From the NCBI GenBank assembly GCA_907163375.1, contig CAJQUW010006790.1, positions 208,140 to 272,139 on the forward strand: a stretch of 64,000 nucleotides of DNA, read 5' to 3'. This document shows, piece by piece, positions 22,691-34,639 of this stretch. The position numbers were made by a program, and so were the translations under genes. The notes below the pieces were generated by a model. That model saw only the letters and a list, made by a program, of their open reading frames with translations, was not told the origin of the DNA and ran no database searches. The stretch is from Prostheceraeus crozeri (taxonomy: Eukaryota; Platyhelminthes; Polycladida; Euryleptidae). Position 1 is the first letter of the stretch. Every line of letters begins with the position of its first letter.

Positions 22691-24775
22691 TAGTGGGCCT
22701 ACTGTAGGGTCAATAGTCTACGAACGAATGAATGTAGAGCTCAGAGCTGCCCGCTATGCGGGGAAGCTACACGGAATGAGCAATAGGCTACATAATTGCT
22801 TTTATGGATATACAAACACACAAAAGCAAGCCCATGAATGGCAATCATAAAACACAACACACACGTAGGCCGATATGCAGTTAATTACACACAACATACT
22901 GTCACCAAATACAATTTCGAAGTGCCAATGAGAAAATCATTTAATTCTGTAAAATTCAAGTGAACACTTGACGATCAAAGCTTCAATCCATTTCCTACCT
23001 CACGGATAGCCGATCACTAACGAGTGTAGCTCAACACCATTTTGGAGAAAATTTCTTTTTGTTTGTAGGATTATTCCTAACTGCTTCCCTCCTCTAGAAT
23101 ATCATTCATCTATACTTGCTGTTGCAATCTGTATGCATAAGGCTAACGCATGATGCTACGACTGGCTTTCATTGATGTTAGGTAGGCAAGAGTTATTGTT
23201 ATGATTGTTCGGTAGGCAATTCAGTGCATTATCAGCTATCATGCCATAAGTATAATTTAACGTATAAGAATTCAAAGCTTCAGTCACTGATTTATAAAAT
23301 CTACAGATTGTTGTCTTATTCAAGGGTGCTGCGCAAATTATTTAGGAAACGGTCTGGAGATTCAGTTGAGAACAAAATTTGAAACGGACGTTAATTTTCT
23401 GCGGAAATCTCTAAGGGGAATTTCCAATTTTGTCTTCGCGCATCGAAACTAGCTCACAACCTAGGAAAGAACATCATATTCCTGTTTTATGTAGCATATT
23501 TACCTTGGTTTGTCTCATTAAGCATGAAGATTACAAATAATCAAAGTAGTTGCAGCAAAATGAAACAAAATGATAAACTGTTCACACTTGCTGCACTTTA
23601 CAATTAGGTTTCACAAGTAATTACCGTGTTGAATCGTAATAAATGACACATGTTGAGGATTATTTGCCCTCCCCCGCCTTAGAAATGATTCGTCGCTCGT
23701 TCGCAGGATCAAGTTACCAAACTAATTAGCTAAATGGAACTGCAAAGTACACTGATTTCTACTGGATGTGCATCACTCAGTCTGTAGAAGCAAAAAACAA
23801 CACGTCAACTTTTTATGATAAAATCTATCTAGCAGCACATTCACATTAATGCAAGTTTCAATAGTTTAAACTTAAATGTTTCACTTATACCTTAATGCTA
23901 TATTTTACTGAAGCATTCAAACAAAAAAGACTGCAAATGTCAAAGGAAAATCAGGGTTTCATTCCTTCCTTCTGATTCGATTGTGTTTCCGGAGGGAAAT
24001 CACAATACAATCTCTTTTTCGTAACACTTTTGATGAATTGTAAACATTTGCGTACATCGCTATATTTGTTCTTACATTTCTACTTTGAATGAGATTTTTA
24101 ATATTCAAGTAGTTTCAATTTTTAATCTCGTCATCGAAAAAATCGTGCCACCATGCTGATTTTACGTGTTTCCAGGAGAAATGAATTCTTCCACACCAAC
24201 TTTCATAGCGATCTCTCCCCCAAAGGCATGCCCCAAAAGGCCACCTTATATGGAAGAATCACTCGACGTTTGAAATCAGCCAAGTTTGCGAAACAATTAG
24301 ACATGAACTCTCATGGACTCATGCACTATCGCATCATTAGAATATGGACTGATATGCAGTGGCGATTTCCCAGGGTAATTAAGGAAAACAGTGGTTATTG
24401 TCAAATTATCATGCTAAACCAACTTTTACCGCTCCATTCTTAATGATCGAGTAATTCGCTCCAAAAGTAAATTTCAGAAATTTAATTCTTGCCATAGGTA
24501 ATTATAAACATTTGTACTACTATGTTTGAAGCTTATTAGTAACGCATCATACCGTGGTGAAATCTACATGGTGAAGGAAGATTCAATATTAAGAAGATGA
24601 ACACAGGTCTGATGTGATCATGTATTGGCATGGAAACATCGTTTGTTGATGAACGTCATCCACTAATGTCTCGAGTTGGCAGAGACATCAGGGCAAAGGC
24701 TCCTCTCAAACATTACCCAGTGTTACGGGAATGCTATTATCTCTTAATAATTTGTTTTGTTCTATCCATAGATTA
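22691..24775. other. No gene recognised
   Basis: About 2.1 kb without recognisable coding or transposon ends. A plus-strand frame at 24153-24443 has no family and no splice context. Composition is AT-rich throughout. Confidence 0.4.
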
Positions 24776-25386
24776 GGGATACTCCACGGACGTCTCGATA
24801 TGGCTTGTAGCCAGGACACGACACGATTTTGCGACACCCACAAGCAGAGATGACTGGGTACATATAAACACCTGTTCTATTTCACTTTTCCGTCCAATTA
24901 CACATACATGCATATCGATTGATGAGCCACTAATATTAAATCAATATTGGCATAGGTAGAGAGTAGACTTCATTCAACGCTTGTGGCTGTCATCGATAAT
25001 CTTGTATCTACTAATGATATGACCGAATTCAGAAATTCGCACCTTATGTAACATATCACTCATGAAGATAGAAGCACCGTACATATATTATTTCGTTTAA
25101 ATTAAGCGACGAGATTCTGTTTTAGCCGTGTATGATTAGGGCATGCTTTCAGGCTAACATCGCCTATACAGGCCTATATCATTTTTTATTTTTCATTTTT
25201 GATCACGCATCATATTGCAGACTATCTGTCGAATCACTTGTACAGAACATATCAAATAAAGTGTATATCTATGTTATATACTTTCTAATACAATAAAGAT
25301 ATGTTCTAGATCTAGACGTACCTGTTTAGACACAAGCGAACGACATAGGCCTAGTAGGCCTACTCTGATTCCAGTGATCATTGATA

Positions 25387-27177
25387 CAGCTCCCGCCATT
25401 GATATCCGGACAAAAACGATTTTTCAGAGAAATCGTCATATTATTGAAATGTAGAGTAAGTTAGCTGATCTATGTCAATCCTGTATGCGTATTATTGATT
25501 GTTCTATGGTTTGTTCATTATTATGGCATAATTTAGCTACTGTTTTTCTTTTACTTTGATTAATGAGTTAATGCCCGATCTTCAATACTGCCCAAGAAAA
25601 CACTACTTCTGGTAATACAAAATCTTTTACAGTACACATCATGAGGCAAAAAACGAAAATAGGACATGGGAAATCGTCATCAATGATCATTCTAGTACTT
25701 TGTGGGGAAACCTTTGTTTCTTTCAACATTTCTGAGACGTCTCGGGACACTCAGAGCCAACGCTTGGCAGCGGGAGGGGGTAATGCATCTGTACCAAGCA
25801 CTGACGATGGCTGCTATCAGTTCCTGGCGGTTTGTTGGAGCTTTCTTCTGAATAACGGTCCCGATATCTGCCCACAAATTCTCAGTGGGGTTGATATCGG
25901 GGCTCTGACCAGGCCAGTCTCTGATGTGAGGGATATCATGCTCGTCAAGATATCGCAGTATGCTCTTTGCTCTATAACAAGGTGCGTTGTCGTCTTGAAA
26001 CAATGCTTGGGTGTTGGGATACAGTTCATCCATTGTCATGTGAAGCTCTCGCTCAAGAATCTGTTTATACACTGTTTGATTCACTTTCTCACCTCTCTCG
26101 AAAATCCGGAAGCGTCCGACACCATTATAAGAAAACACGCCCCATATCATGACACTCGGAGGGTGTTTGATCGTTGGAAGAATGTACTCATGAGAGTATC
26201 GCTCACTCTGGCGTCTCCAAACCTTGATGCTGCCGCGATTTCCGTAGATGTCGAACGTGCTTTCATCGGTAAAGATCATTCTTTTCCAATAATCTTCATC
26301 CTTAGAGAGATACTTCTTGGCGAAAAGAACACGTCGTCGTTGATAGGCATTAACAAATGCCTTTCGAGCTGGGCGTCTAGCCTTCAGTCCGGCTTGATTA
26401 AGGCGACGTTGAATGGTCCTTATGCTGACATTCGCCACAACATCACCGAGCATTCTGCGAATAGCAGCAGCGCTTGAAAACCTGTGCTTCATGCACTCAC
26501 GAATAATGAGACGATCAGTTGTTGAAGAAGTCTTTTTCGTGGCACCATTCCGCTTCTTTGGAGAACCGTAACCCTTAGGATTTCGTGGCCATCTCTTGAG
26601 GTCACCAACCGTTGACTTGGCGATACCTGTTTGGTGGGCAACAGCTCTGACGGTATATCCTTCATTCAATAAAGAAACGGCAGTTGCTCGCTTGCGAGGC
26701 GACAGTTCTTTACCTCTCTTCGGCATTTTGATAATGGAGAAGTCACTATCAAGACAAGAGAGATTTGTTTTGCAACAAGGACACTACGGCTCTCGTCTAC
26801 TGTGCACTATGAATGTCTATTGTATGATTCAGCACGCTGTGTGCTGATTAGTCGTAGCGAGCCAATACTAAGCATCTTCCGATCAGCGTGTACCGTTATA
26901 TTGCTGCAGTGAAACTCTGGATGAGAAAAAGCGTGTATCATCATTTTAGCAAGCAATAACTAGTAGACCTTAATTGTGGTACATATCGGTTTTTGGTGAG
27001 ATATCTATGCCAAGGTAGGCAATATGCGTTTACCACATTGCTAACAAGTGTTTATTACACATTAATGCAAATAATGTCTTCTGAAGTGATCAAATTATTC
27101 GTATACAGCTTTATTTCAAACAAAAGGTAGAAAATGCCAAAATTTTAGTTTTGTCCGGATATCAATGGCGGGAGCTG
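25387..27177 (-). mobile_element. Tc1-like transposon, intact-looking, DD35E
   Basis: 1791 bp between TA (25385-25386) and TA (27178-27179). The 29-bp terminal repeats, starting CAGCTCCCGCCATTGATATC, are identical at both ends. It holds one uninterrupted transposase. It is nested in the P-like element near that element's left end. Perfect TIRs, target duplication and an open 344-codon frame mark it as the youngest insertion in the window. Confidence 0.95.
25692..26726 (-). CDS. Tc1 transposase (344 aa)
   Basis: Complete frame from ATG 26726 to the stop at 25692. The N-terminal part contains a paired helix-turn-helix DNA-binding region (SPRKRATAVSLLNEGYTVRA and then TGIAKSTVGDLKRW), with a second HTH around residues 75-125. 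The catalytic triad is in IFTDES, FQDDNAPCY and SPDINPTENLW. By hand count 35 residues lie between the second D and the E, one more than in classical DD34E Tc1 proteins and as in the Traveler (DD35E) group. WGVFSYNGVG is the family's usual 'WG.fs..G.G' strand. It acts in the nucleus to excise and reinsert its own element at TA sites. Nothing in the sequence argues that it is inactive. Confidence 0.95.
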   Translation of the reverse strand: MPKRGKELSPRKRATAVSLLNEGYTVRAVAHQTGIAKSTVGDLKRWPRNPKGYGSPKKRNGATKKTSSTTDRLIIRECMKHRFSSAAAIRRMLGDVVANVSIRTIQRRLNQAGLKARRPARKAFVNAYQRRRVLFAKKYLSKDEDYWKRMIFTDESTFDIYGNRGSIKVWRRQSERYSHEYILPTIKHPPSVMIWGVFSYNGVGRFRIFERGEKVNQTVYKQILERELHMTMDELYPNTQALFQDDNAPCYRAKSILRYLDEHDIPHIRDWPGQSPDINPTENLWADIGTVIQKKAPTNRQELIAAIVSAWYRCITPSRCQALALSVPRRLRNVERNKGFPTKY

Positions 27178-27233
27178 TATATAGGAAAACACAGTTGTAG
27201 AAATGATATCCATATATTCAGACAATAGAACTA

Positions 27234-29990
27234 TTACTTTGAAGAATTGAGCTTCTTGATCTTTCTCTCTGCTGATTTAGAAGCAGAAGAGTTCTTTAGG
27301 TCTCTCAAAAAATTTTTACACATGGTGTTGAATAGACAAGATATGACATTTTCATGCAATGCTTTGCTACAATCAGGGCACGCATTCAACAGGTATAAAT
27401 TTACCCTGTCGTGTATCAGTTCACATACCAAACGGACAAACAGAAATTTTTCATGTCCTCGACTGAGGAATTCGTTTTTCGAAAAGTCACTTTCAATGAT
27501 TTGGTAAAATACAGTATATGCAGTTCCACGTATCGAATATACGCGGTCAGTAGGAGAGCAAAGACCTCCTCTATTCAATTCCTTGAAAAAGGCAAACAAT
27601 TCAGAGTGAACTACGCTAAGTCAAACATTTTGTCGCAATCAGCTACAAATAACGATGACTTACAGTCTCACAGCCTAGTTTTAATGACCGAGAAACACTT
27701 CTTGAAACATAACCCGAAACATAATACAGGATATCTAAATCCGATTCACTCAACTCATCAATCTTGGTAATATCAATTTTGTCTTTGAAAAAAGTAATAT
27801 CTTCGCTAACATCTTTCTCTTGTGCTTCGACAGCTCGGATGGAATCTATCATCTCGACCGGGGAGCGAAACGATTCTAATTGTCTTTTCGTTGTCGAAGA
27901 CCTGGCGTGCGCTGATGCAATAGTTGGCACCCGAGAGTTGCCTGTACCATGAAAAGCGTGATTCTAGACAATCACTCTGGAAATTTGCTGTGAGGATGGA
28001 TTTGAAGTTGAACTCGTTCAACAGGCACTCGCAAATTAAAGGAATCGTTTCACACATTTGAATGCAGGCCATAAAAGTTTCCGAGGAGAGACCTTTTGTA
28101 TCTGAACTCCGCCACTTTCTAAGAAACACTGAAAAGTCTCTTAAATATCGTAACTGCTCAGAAGAAGAAGATGTGATAGGATAACGTAGAGGATCGCGCT
28201 TGTTCTTGCCTATAGTGGATGATCTGATATTCAAAATTCCCCACAGTTTAGTAACAATTTCTATGAATTTGGCTGTTTCTGTCCAATCAGAATTTTTCGT
28301 TTCGCTGTAATATCGCAGGGCGGTTGAAGTTGACTCGTCGAAAACAGACACTGCTAATCCAACTGAGGTTTTATGTATATTAGTGGGAAACACCACTGTC
28401 TTATTCAGTTTCTTTGCCATCCTCAAAGGCTTTGATGATTCTTCCTCATACAATTCACGAATATGCTCAAATGATGGATGGAAAGGCGATGTCTCTTCAA
28501 CCTCAAATGATGGGCAAGCAAAAAGCTTACGATTGTGAAAGTTGTTATACACATTTTTAAACGTGTGTGTGGGATCGATCAGAATGAAGAGTTTCTTTTC
28601 ACAATCGAGGGGGTTTTTAACATAAGGCTTCATTTCTCCGTGCAACAGTTGGACGAAAAATGAACGATTTACCACATGGTTATCAGCTACTGTCATTATG
28701 ATATCAAAACCGCTATCTACCACTGTTCGGAAAACTTCATTGAAGCAATTTTTTAGAATGTTGGTGTTGAAACGAGAAAGTGGATAGGGGGCTACGACGT
28801 CTCTATATTTAGACGACATTGACCGCATCATGAATGTGGGAATCATTGTTGCAGATTTGTTTTCGTGGTCAGATAAGCCAACAATATTTCCTCCAACATG
28901 TGAAATGTAAACCTTATCGAAAACGAGGCTAACCTTCCTTTCGTTTTCACCTAAATTTTGGCTACGCAAACGCAAGTAATTCGTACAGTCTGACCCCTGG
29001 GAAACAGCTAATTTAGAAGAAACCCGTTGTAAAGATCGAACTGAAGGAATGCAAAGTCTTACTTGCCAATAGCATTCTATAGCATGCCGGACTCGCTGAA
29101 TACCACAACAATGATTGTACGTACAATTTACTAGAATAACGTCTGCTATTAGACTTTAAAAAGGCGCATTCCAGCTGTTCACAAAAGAACAAAACACGTC
29201 GCTTTAAATCAGTGTCGAGTCTTTCTGCTACTTGAGCAGCTAATTCTGATACTAGTGATTTCAAAATCAAAGACTTCGCTTCATCAATTGAGTTCAATGA
29301 ATTCAAGTACGCTAGCAAATTTACAAAATCGCTAAACTGTCGGATTGTTTTAATGTCGATCGTACAGTTACTCTGGCCTACATCAAATTGAACACCCAAA
29401 CAAGATGCCTTTCACTGAACAAGTTGAGCAAGTTGACTTTCACTGAAGCTCTTACTTTAGGAATTTCCGAAGTATCAATGAGAATGTAATAATCCGCACT
29501 ATTTGATTCAGAATCACGAACGGCGATGAAGCCCGATGGCTTAACTCGTAGGCGCTAAACTTGTCATATAGTCTTTGAAGATTGTCAACACGATCTTCTT
29601 CCCACATCTCACAAATCAATTCTTGAGTCCTCCTGTTTCCTTTGTCTTGTCGCTTCACAGACGCTGCGCATATAGTTGGCCTTGAAGTTGGAGCGTCGAA
29701 GGAAAGATATGATGGTAAATTGTAAATTTTGATGAAACGGCATCTTTCTTCAATCTTTGATTCTTCAATAAACCCGTTTTCCTTGTTCGATCTACACTTT
29801 CAGTAATAAAGTCAGTGACAACAAAATGAAGTGAGCACAGTCTTGATGATGAAGAGGCTCGAAACCTTCCCGCGTTATGCGTCGTAACCAAGCTGATAGA
29901 GTCGAAGGGTTTTGAGGAAAGCAATGCAAAGTCACATTTCGAGTTTTTAGGTCAGATTTGTAGCCTGTCTTGCAGCCTGGGGCGCAGCAC
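27234..29990 (-). pseudogene. P-element-like transposase with THAP domain
   Basis: From 29990 downward: a THAP C2CH finger (CCAPGCKTGYKSD, later RLCSLHF), a leucine-rich coiled part and a P-element middle with RRYS...SPACYR (29013-29399). The longest frame follows (27806-28975), with VSLVFDKVYIS (start of the RNase H-like core), DPTHTFKNVYNNFHNRKLF and ESRFSWYRQLSGANYCIS. Then come DILYYVSGYVSRSVSRSLK (27643-27930) and LNRGGLCSPTDRVYSI (27234-27599). The gene is in at least five frames, so several frameshifts or stops exist, or introns are present as in Drosophila P. No ATG precedes the THAP finger in frame, so the start may lie in another exon. Confidence 0.82.
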
Positions 29991-30240
29991 TTCCATCCCA
30001 GTCCTTATTAAGAATGTGCACAGAATTTGACGATGGCAGCCAGAGGAAGAGCGTACAATGTAAGATCACTGTCTCACATTACTCGTAGCATGCAGAATGA
30101 ATACAATAGCGACAGTCAACCATTCGAATCGATACGCACGCTAAGGAAGAATGGCCTCTACTTGTTGGTTGTGCAGACAAAGCGCTACGCCGTGTCGTGT
30201 CCTGGCTGCCTGCAAGCCATATCGAGACGTCCGTGGGGAT

Positions 30241-30905
30241 ACTCGTAGGTAGAGTGTCGACTCAAAAAAAGTATCTGTATACAGTGAAAACTTTTAAATG
30301 AAAAGATTCAGTTTCTCGCGGAGATTACGTTCCCGTGGTCCAAAACAATATTTGAGTAGCTCTAAAAAAAGTCAAAATTTTGCCAATTTGATGACTCCTC
30401 TAAGTAAGTAGTATGCAACAAGGTGGACATCAAAAGGAATGAATATTTGCTAATAAGCATCCTAGCTAAGCAGAAATTAGGCTGATTATCAAGGGAATTT
30501 CATGATCCGTTTTATAATGGAAGTCTTCATGAAAAAGTCGACATCTTATTTACCTTCTTGGCTGAAATTTCATGTTTCTAATTCATGAAAGCAATAGCAG
30601 GTCATCGAGTTGTCAATTTAGCAAATATTACCTTTCCAAGGCTGTCATGACACGGACGATATGTAAAATAATATCATTTCCTTCTGCTCTGCTATCATGA
30701 TCAGTCAATTCCGTTGTAATTTCTTCACAGCTGCATAGATGTGTATATCTCACATTTCGAAACAATTCCGACTGTATCTCCCTTGAGCTCATTTAATAAA
30801 ATCAAAACTGCATGCACATTGGGGATTTAATAAATATATGCGGAGTTACCACTCTATACTACCTAACATACTTACTCTATGATTGCACCTTTTGTATAAA
30901 ACCGA
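30241..30905 (-). repeat. Dispersed repeat R1, copy 2 (inverted)
   Basis: Reverse-complement counterpart of 2270-3115. It starts exactly at the P-like element's target duplication, so the P element probably landed in or at the edge of this copy. The sequence on the far side of the P element (below 24776) shows only a weak hint of the continuation. Confidence 0.62.
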
Positions 30906-31573
30906 TGAGTTTGTTGGGCAGACAGTAAGTACAGCAGGGTTTTTGAACCTGTTGATACGTGATTTTTCTGATGTTCTTCCCACGACTCAAAAGTTACACA
31001 AAACACTCACCACGCTTAGCGTGTCTAGTTGTCCTTAAAGATCCTTCTCTACTCTCAAAAGAATTAAAAGATCTTCTAGGACGAGTATATCCGATGAGAG
31101 ATTGTGTAACTTGTCTTTTCTTTCGATTGAAAAAGAACTCATAGCCCGTATGATAAAAAGTGGGCCTGAAAAATGGCATTCAGATGTTATCGATTGACAA
31201 TTTTGCAATGTCAGTAAGAATAGAATAGAATTGAAGAAAGAATGAAGGTTGAGTTGGAATGCTTTGTTTACTTCATTTAGAAGGTACAAGTGCACGGATG
31301 CTGTATATACTCGTGTGCATTTTAAAAAGGTATAATAAAAGGCGAACAGTTACATAATAGTTGGTTGCCTATTGATTCTAACTTTGATAATAGGTTTAGG
31401 TGTTTACCCGGGGAATGACAGACAATAATCGCCGCTGTGGTGAAACATGTTTTGGTTTGTGCAATTGTTAATGAAATGTTTGTCGATTAGAAATTGGCTA
31501 CTTAGATCATGAATTGGTCTAATATAACATGAATTTAACAATATATTGTGCCTATTAGCCTATGTATAAGCAC
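30906..31573. other. No gene recognised
   Basis: AT-rich sequence with overlapping chance frames on both strands. No ends or splice signals stand out. Confidence 0.35.
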
Positions 31574-31690
31574 CAGGGATGCGGAGTCCTATCATTTTTA
31601 TAGGACTCCGACACTGGGGGTTGATAGGACTCCAACTCCGAGTGGCAATTATGTAGAGTCTAGTTTTTAATTTTTATAATCTCCAATAAT
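31574..31690 (+). repeat. Left end of a hAT element, truncated
   Basis: It starts CAGGGATGCGGAGTCCTATC and continues for about 115 bp with clear similarity to 40310-40415, including the internal short inverted repeat around TATAGGACTCC. No matching right end was found before 33.5 kb, so the copy is truncated or its right half has been lost. Confidence 0.65.
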
Positions 31691-33563
31691 TTTTACATCA
31701 CAGCTTACCGATTGTCTTTGTTAGATGATTCTTACTGATTTCGTTGCACACAAGGTAAAAGTACTGTTAATTAAATATTTCTGAACCGTTCTCTAAATTC
31801 AGTTTGTATACTTTGCGATTAAGATTCTCATTTGTTGATATGGTGTTTTAAAAATTTCATCGGGCCGATGAGGTTTTCTTTCGTCGGCCCGATCTGACTT
31901 GATTCCCGAAGCTTCCCAATCATGCCGACGTAGGAGTCCCGACATGGAAAACCTCGTCGGGCAGATGTGAGAAGCCCCATCGATGCTACAATCCTCGATC
32001 TAACCATAAAGTGGCATGCATTCAATGCTGCTGTTGACACTATCCTGAATGGGTTTAGGCCTACTGTTAGGTCAAAATTATTCTCAGTTGAAACGAGCTC
32101 ATCGGTTGAAGTTGCGTCAAAATGAAGGCCACACATTTTTTATTAGATCTTGGAATTTCTTAGTCATAGAATATCCACCTATTCTGTATTTATAAATACG
32201 CCATTTGTAACTTGTATCGCCGACCAGACGTCTGCAGTAATTTGAAGGACCTCGCAAGCATGATATGTCTACATGGCAGCCTCGTGCTAATAATTTACCA
32301 CTGAAGTATTCGTTTTTTCTGAGTTTCAGCTTAAGAAGCTCATTCTCATCTGAATATTTTGACAAACCGTCCGACAGCTGGACATTTTCTAAAGTCATGC
32401 ATTTTTCTGTACTCTTCGAGGACTAGCGAAATTATTTGGAACTATTTTTATTGTGTCAACTAATTTTCCATAGAATTGTCGAACTTTTACTTATATTTCG
32501 TCCGAATCTGGACTGAAATTTCAAGACTTCAGGGGTATTAATTAGCACTAAAAATTAAATAATTAAAAAGAAGTAGAGACTGCATCCTGTCTTAGAACTG
32601 CATGCATCCTGCATCGTTAAGATAACCTGCATGAGGCATGATGTTAATATCATCATAATGTTAGCGACTCGCCATCAGGGCTTCAGTGACACATAAGGTG
32701 CACAAAATTAAGACAATAGCGGATCAACATGTTAGGATGCATTCATTCTTGGCGGTAATTTTGAGAAAATCAGATGCTAACGATCGTTCGAAAACAACAC
32801 AAAATGCTTCTTGACTAAATATATTGCCTAAGTGGATGCTTTGCGACTTGGGAGATCGACTCTGATTTCCAACATCAGTACAGCGGAGTTAATGGACAAG
32901 AATGTAACAAGTTAGAACATTACATATCAGTTGCATGTTGCTACAGAAGAAGGATAATTAACCTGAGGTATCAAACTTTAATACAAGCGAAATTGACAAT
33001 AATCAAAAACAAGACATTTCAGAAAAGTAATACCTCAAAGTAAGAAATATTCAACATTCGAGAAATTAACAAATGCAATCATGAAGGACATCTTTGTAGC
33101 CTACTTAAAAGCATACAATACAATAACTTATTTCCAATGCAAGTGCAAGTATGAATCAGTAATGATACACGTTAAGATTTTATCATAGAGTACACTTCTA
33201 TATATTGAATAACTACTCAATACATCGAGGTGACGGATTACAGCTTTTGGATAAAAATGTATGATCAAGGAAAATCATGAACTAAAAATCCGTGTATGAG
33301 GAAGTATATGCAGCTATCAAATTTTTCGTACATAAGACAAATCGAGGAAGAAATGGCGATCATGAATATAATAAATCAGTTCAGGTGCATCTTTGGTAGA
33401 CAGACAGGCATCATTAAAACTTCAAGACATTATCGCCATAGTTTGGAGCCAAGATATTGTTGTGAGAAAGTCTAGTACAGTATATAAAACACTTGCATAC
33501 AAAAATCAATAATGGAATATTACTATTCAAAACCTTTCATGTTTCAATTGGATATCGAAGAAA
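31691..33563. other. No gene recognised; short inverted repeat
   Basis: An imperfect inverted repeat (CATCGGGCCGATGAGGTTTTC at 31858-31878 against 31947-31967) lies here. Two overlapping minus-strand frames (31828-32136, 32117-32398) are open but unrecognised; the second is lysine-rich and could be a transposase fragment. The rest, from 32400, is AT-rich and includes the probable 3' UTR of the TBC gene just before 33564. Confidence 0.4.
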
Positions 33564-34313
33564 CTAATCATCAAACTTCACTTCGCAATAGTCTTCATCA
33601 TCCGATTCCATGGGGAACATATCTGCTTTAAATATATCTGATTTCTGACGCTTGGAGCGTTCTTCACTAACTCTTGCTATTTCTTTGTCAACAATTACAG
33701 CGTAATCCATGCGTTTCTGCGTTATTCGACGTTTAGGAAATGACTTTAATGAACCAAACGCTATTTGTGTCAATCGGTTGTGATCCTTTACATACTGTCC
33801 AGCATTGCGCAATACCTTATACAATGTTTGTGCATCTTCCAATTTCAACAAAATAGGTTCTAAGTAAATCACAACTGCAACAGCATACCTGAATAGCATT
33901 TTGTCTCCTTCATACAGGAACGAATCCCAGATTTTCATAAAAATTGTCCAATGAAATCCGTCAACAAAAAGGGTGAGAAACCATGTAATACTGAAAATTG
34001 AAATATCAACATTCATTTCGCAAAGACGCTGACTCACAGCCGGTGCATGAGAGGCAATTAGGTCTTTAAAAACGCGTTGATCAACCTGAGCATCGCGCAG
34101 AGAGGAGGTGTAATAGTTCTCTGAACGAAGTCGCCGAACAATAACATGCAATCCCCAGAAACTCATCTCCTCATCAACATTGAGCAATAAGGTTGCCGCT
34201 ATTCGATCAAGACCTTGACAGTAGCCCAGTTTATCACTAATATCACAGAAACTGAAGAGAACTCGTTTCAAAGCTGATATTTTCAGATCATCACCACTTT
34301 TAGTTCTTGTGAT
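33564..34313 (-). CDS. TBC1D2/Armus-like Rab-GAP, last coding exon
   Basis: Minus-strand host exon. A consensus acceptor (CTTCTATTGTAG) precedes ITRTKSGDDLKISALKRVLF, and the frame runs about 249 codons to TAG at 33564. It covers the larger part of a TBC domain: LGYCQGLDRIAATLLLNV (with the glutamine finger Y-x-Q), SFWGLHVIV, DAQVDQRVFKDL, WFLTLFVDGF, IWDSFLYEGDKMLFRYA, and a C-terminal segment FPKRRITQKRMDYA. Order and spacing match TBC1D2/TBC1D2B better than other TBC proteins. TBC proteins stimulate GTP hydrolysis by Rab GTPases (Rab7 for Armus) on endosomes. The exon that should carry the arginine finger (I-x-x-D-x-x-R) is not in this frame and lies upstream, beyond an intron holding the transposons after 34640. 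An acidic tail (DDEDYCEVKFDD) ends the protein. Confidence 0.88.
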   Translation of the reverse strand: MTRTKSGDDLKISALKRVLFSFCDISDKLGYCQGLDRIAATLLLNVDEEMSFWGLHVIVRRLRSENYYTSSLRDAQVDQRVFKDLIASHAPAVSQRLCEMNVDISIFSITWFLTLFVDGFHWTIFMKIWDSFLYEGDKMLFRYAVAVVIYLEPILLKLEDAQTLYKVLRNAGQYVKDHNRLTQIAFGSLKSFPKRRITQKRMDYAVIVDKEIARVSEERSKRQKSDIFKADMFPMESDDEDYCEVKFDD

Positions 34314-34639
34314 CTACAATAGAAGGTTAACATAGTCAAAAACAGAAACAAATAGAAAGTAGAGATTGCGAACTTCCCAGCATTAAAACACGAGAAAGTG
34401 TGAGGATAAGGCAAAGGATACTAGTAATACATACACATGTAAACAGGGTCAGTCAGAAAAAACGTTATTTGGTGTATCTTGAATCTTCTTGAATTGTCAT
34501 TCTATATTCTTTCCTAGGTTGACAAATTCTTTTTCTGTCTTATTTATTTGTCTGTTAAAGAAAATGTACAGCAAAAGCATTAAATTAATACCTTAGTTCT
34601 TGCTATTCAAATTCAAATCATTAATTGATTGGTTAATGT
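34314..34639. other. Intron start, no feature
   Basis: AT-rich sequence between the TBC exon acceptor and the Penelope-like element. Confidence 0.5.

Larger units (their letters stand above)
24785..30235 (-). mobile_element. P-element-like transposon (THAP9 type)
   Basis: Terminal inverted repeats begin CACGGACGTCTCGATATGGC at 24785 and, inverted, end at 30235; the match runs about 45-50 bp with one small indel. Both sides are flanked by GGGATACTC (24776-24784 and 30236-30244), which contains the 8-bp target duplication typical of P elements. The total is 5451 bp, of which 1793 bp are a nested Tc1 plus its duplicated TA, leaving about 3.66 kb. It carries one THAP-domain transposase on the minus strand. 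The intact ends suggest moderate age; the coding part is broken. Confidence 0.88.

Noticed and set aside
24153-24443. 96-codon plus-strand frame, possible exon
   Set aside because: No splice sites, no family and ordinary composition for chance frames.
25641-26477. 278-codon plus-strand frame
   Set aside because: It is the antisense shadow of the Tc1 transposase.
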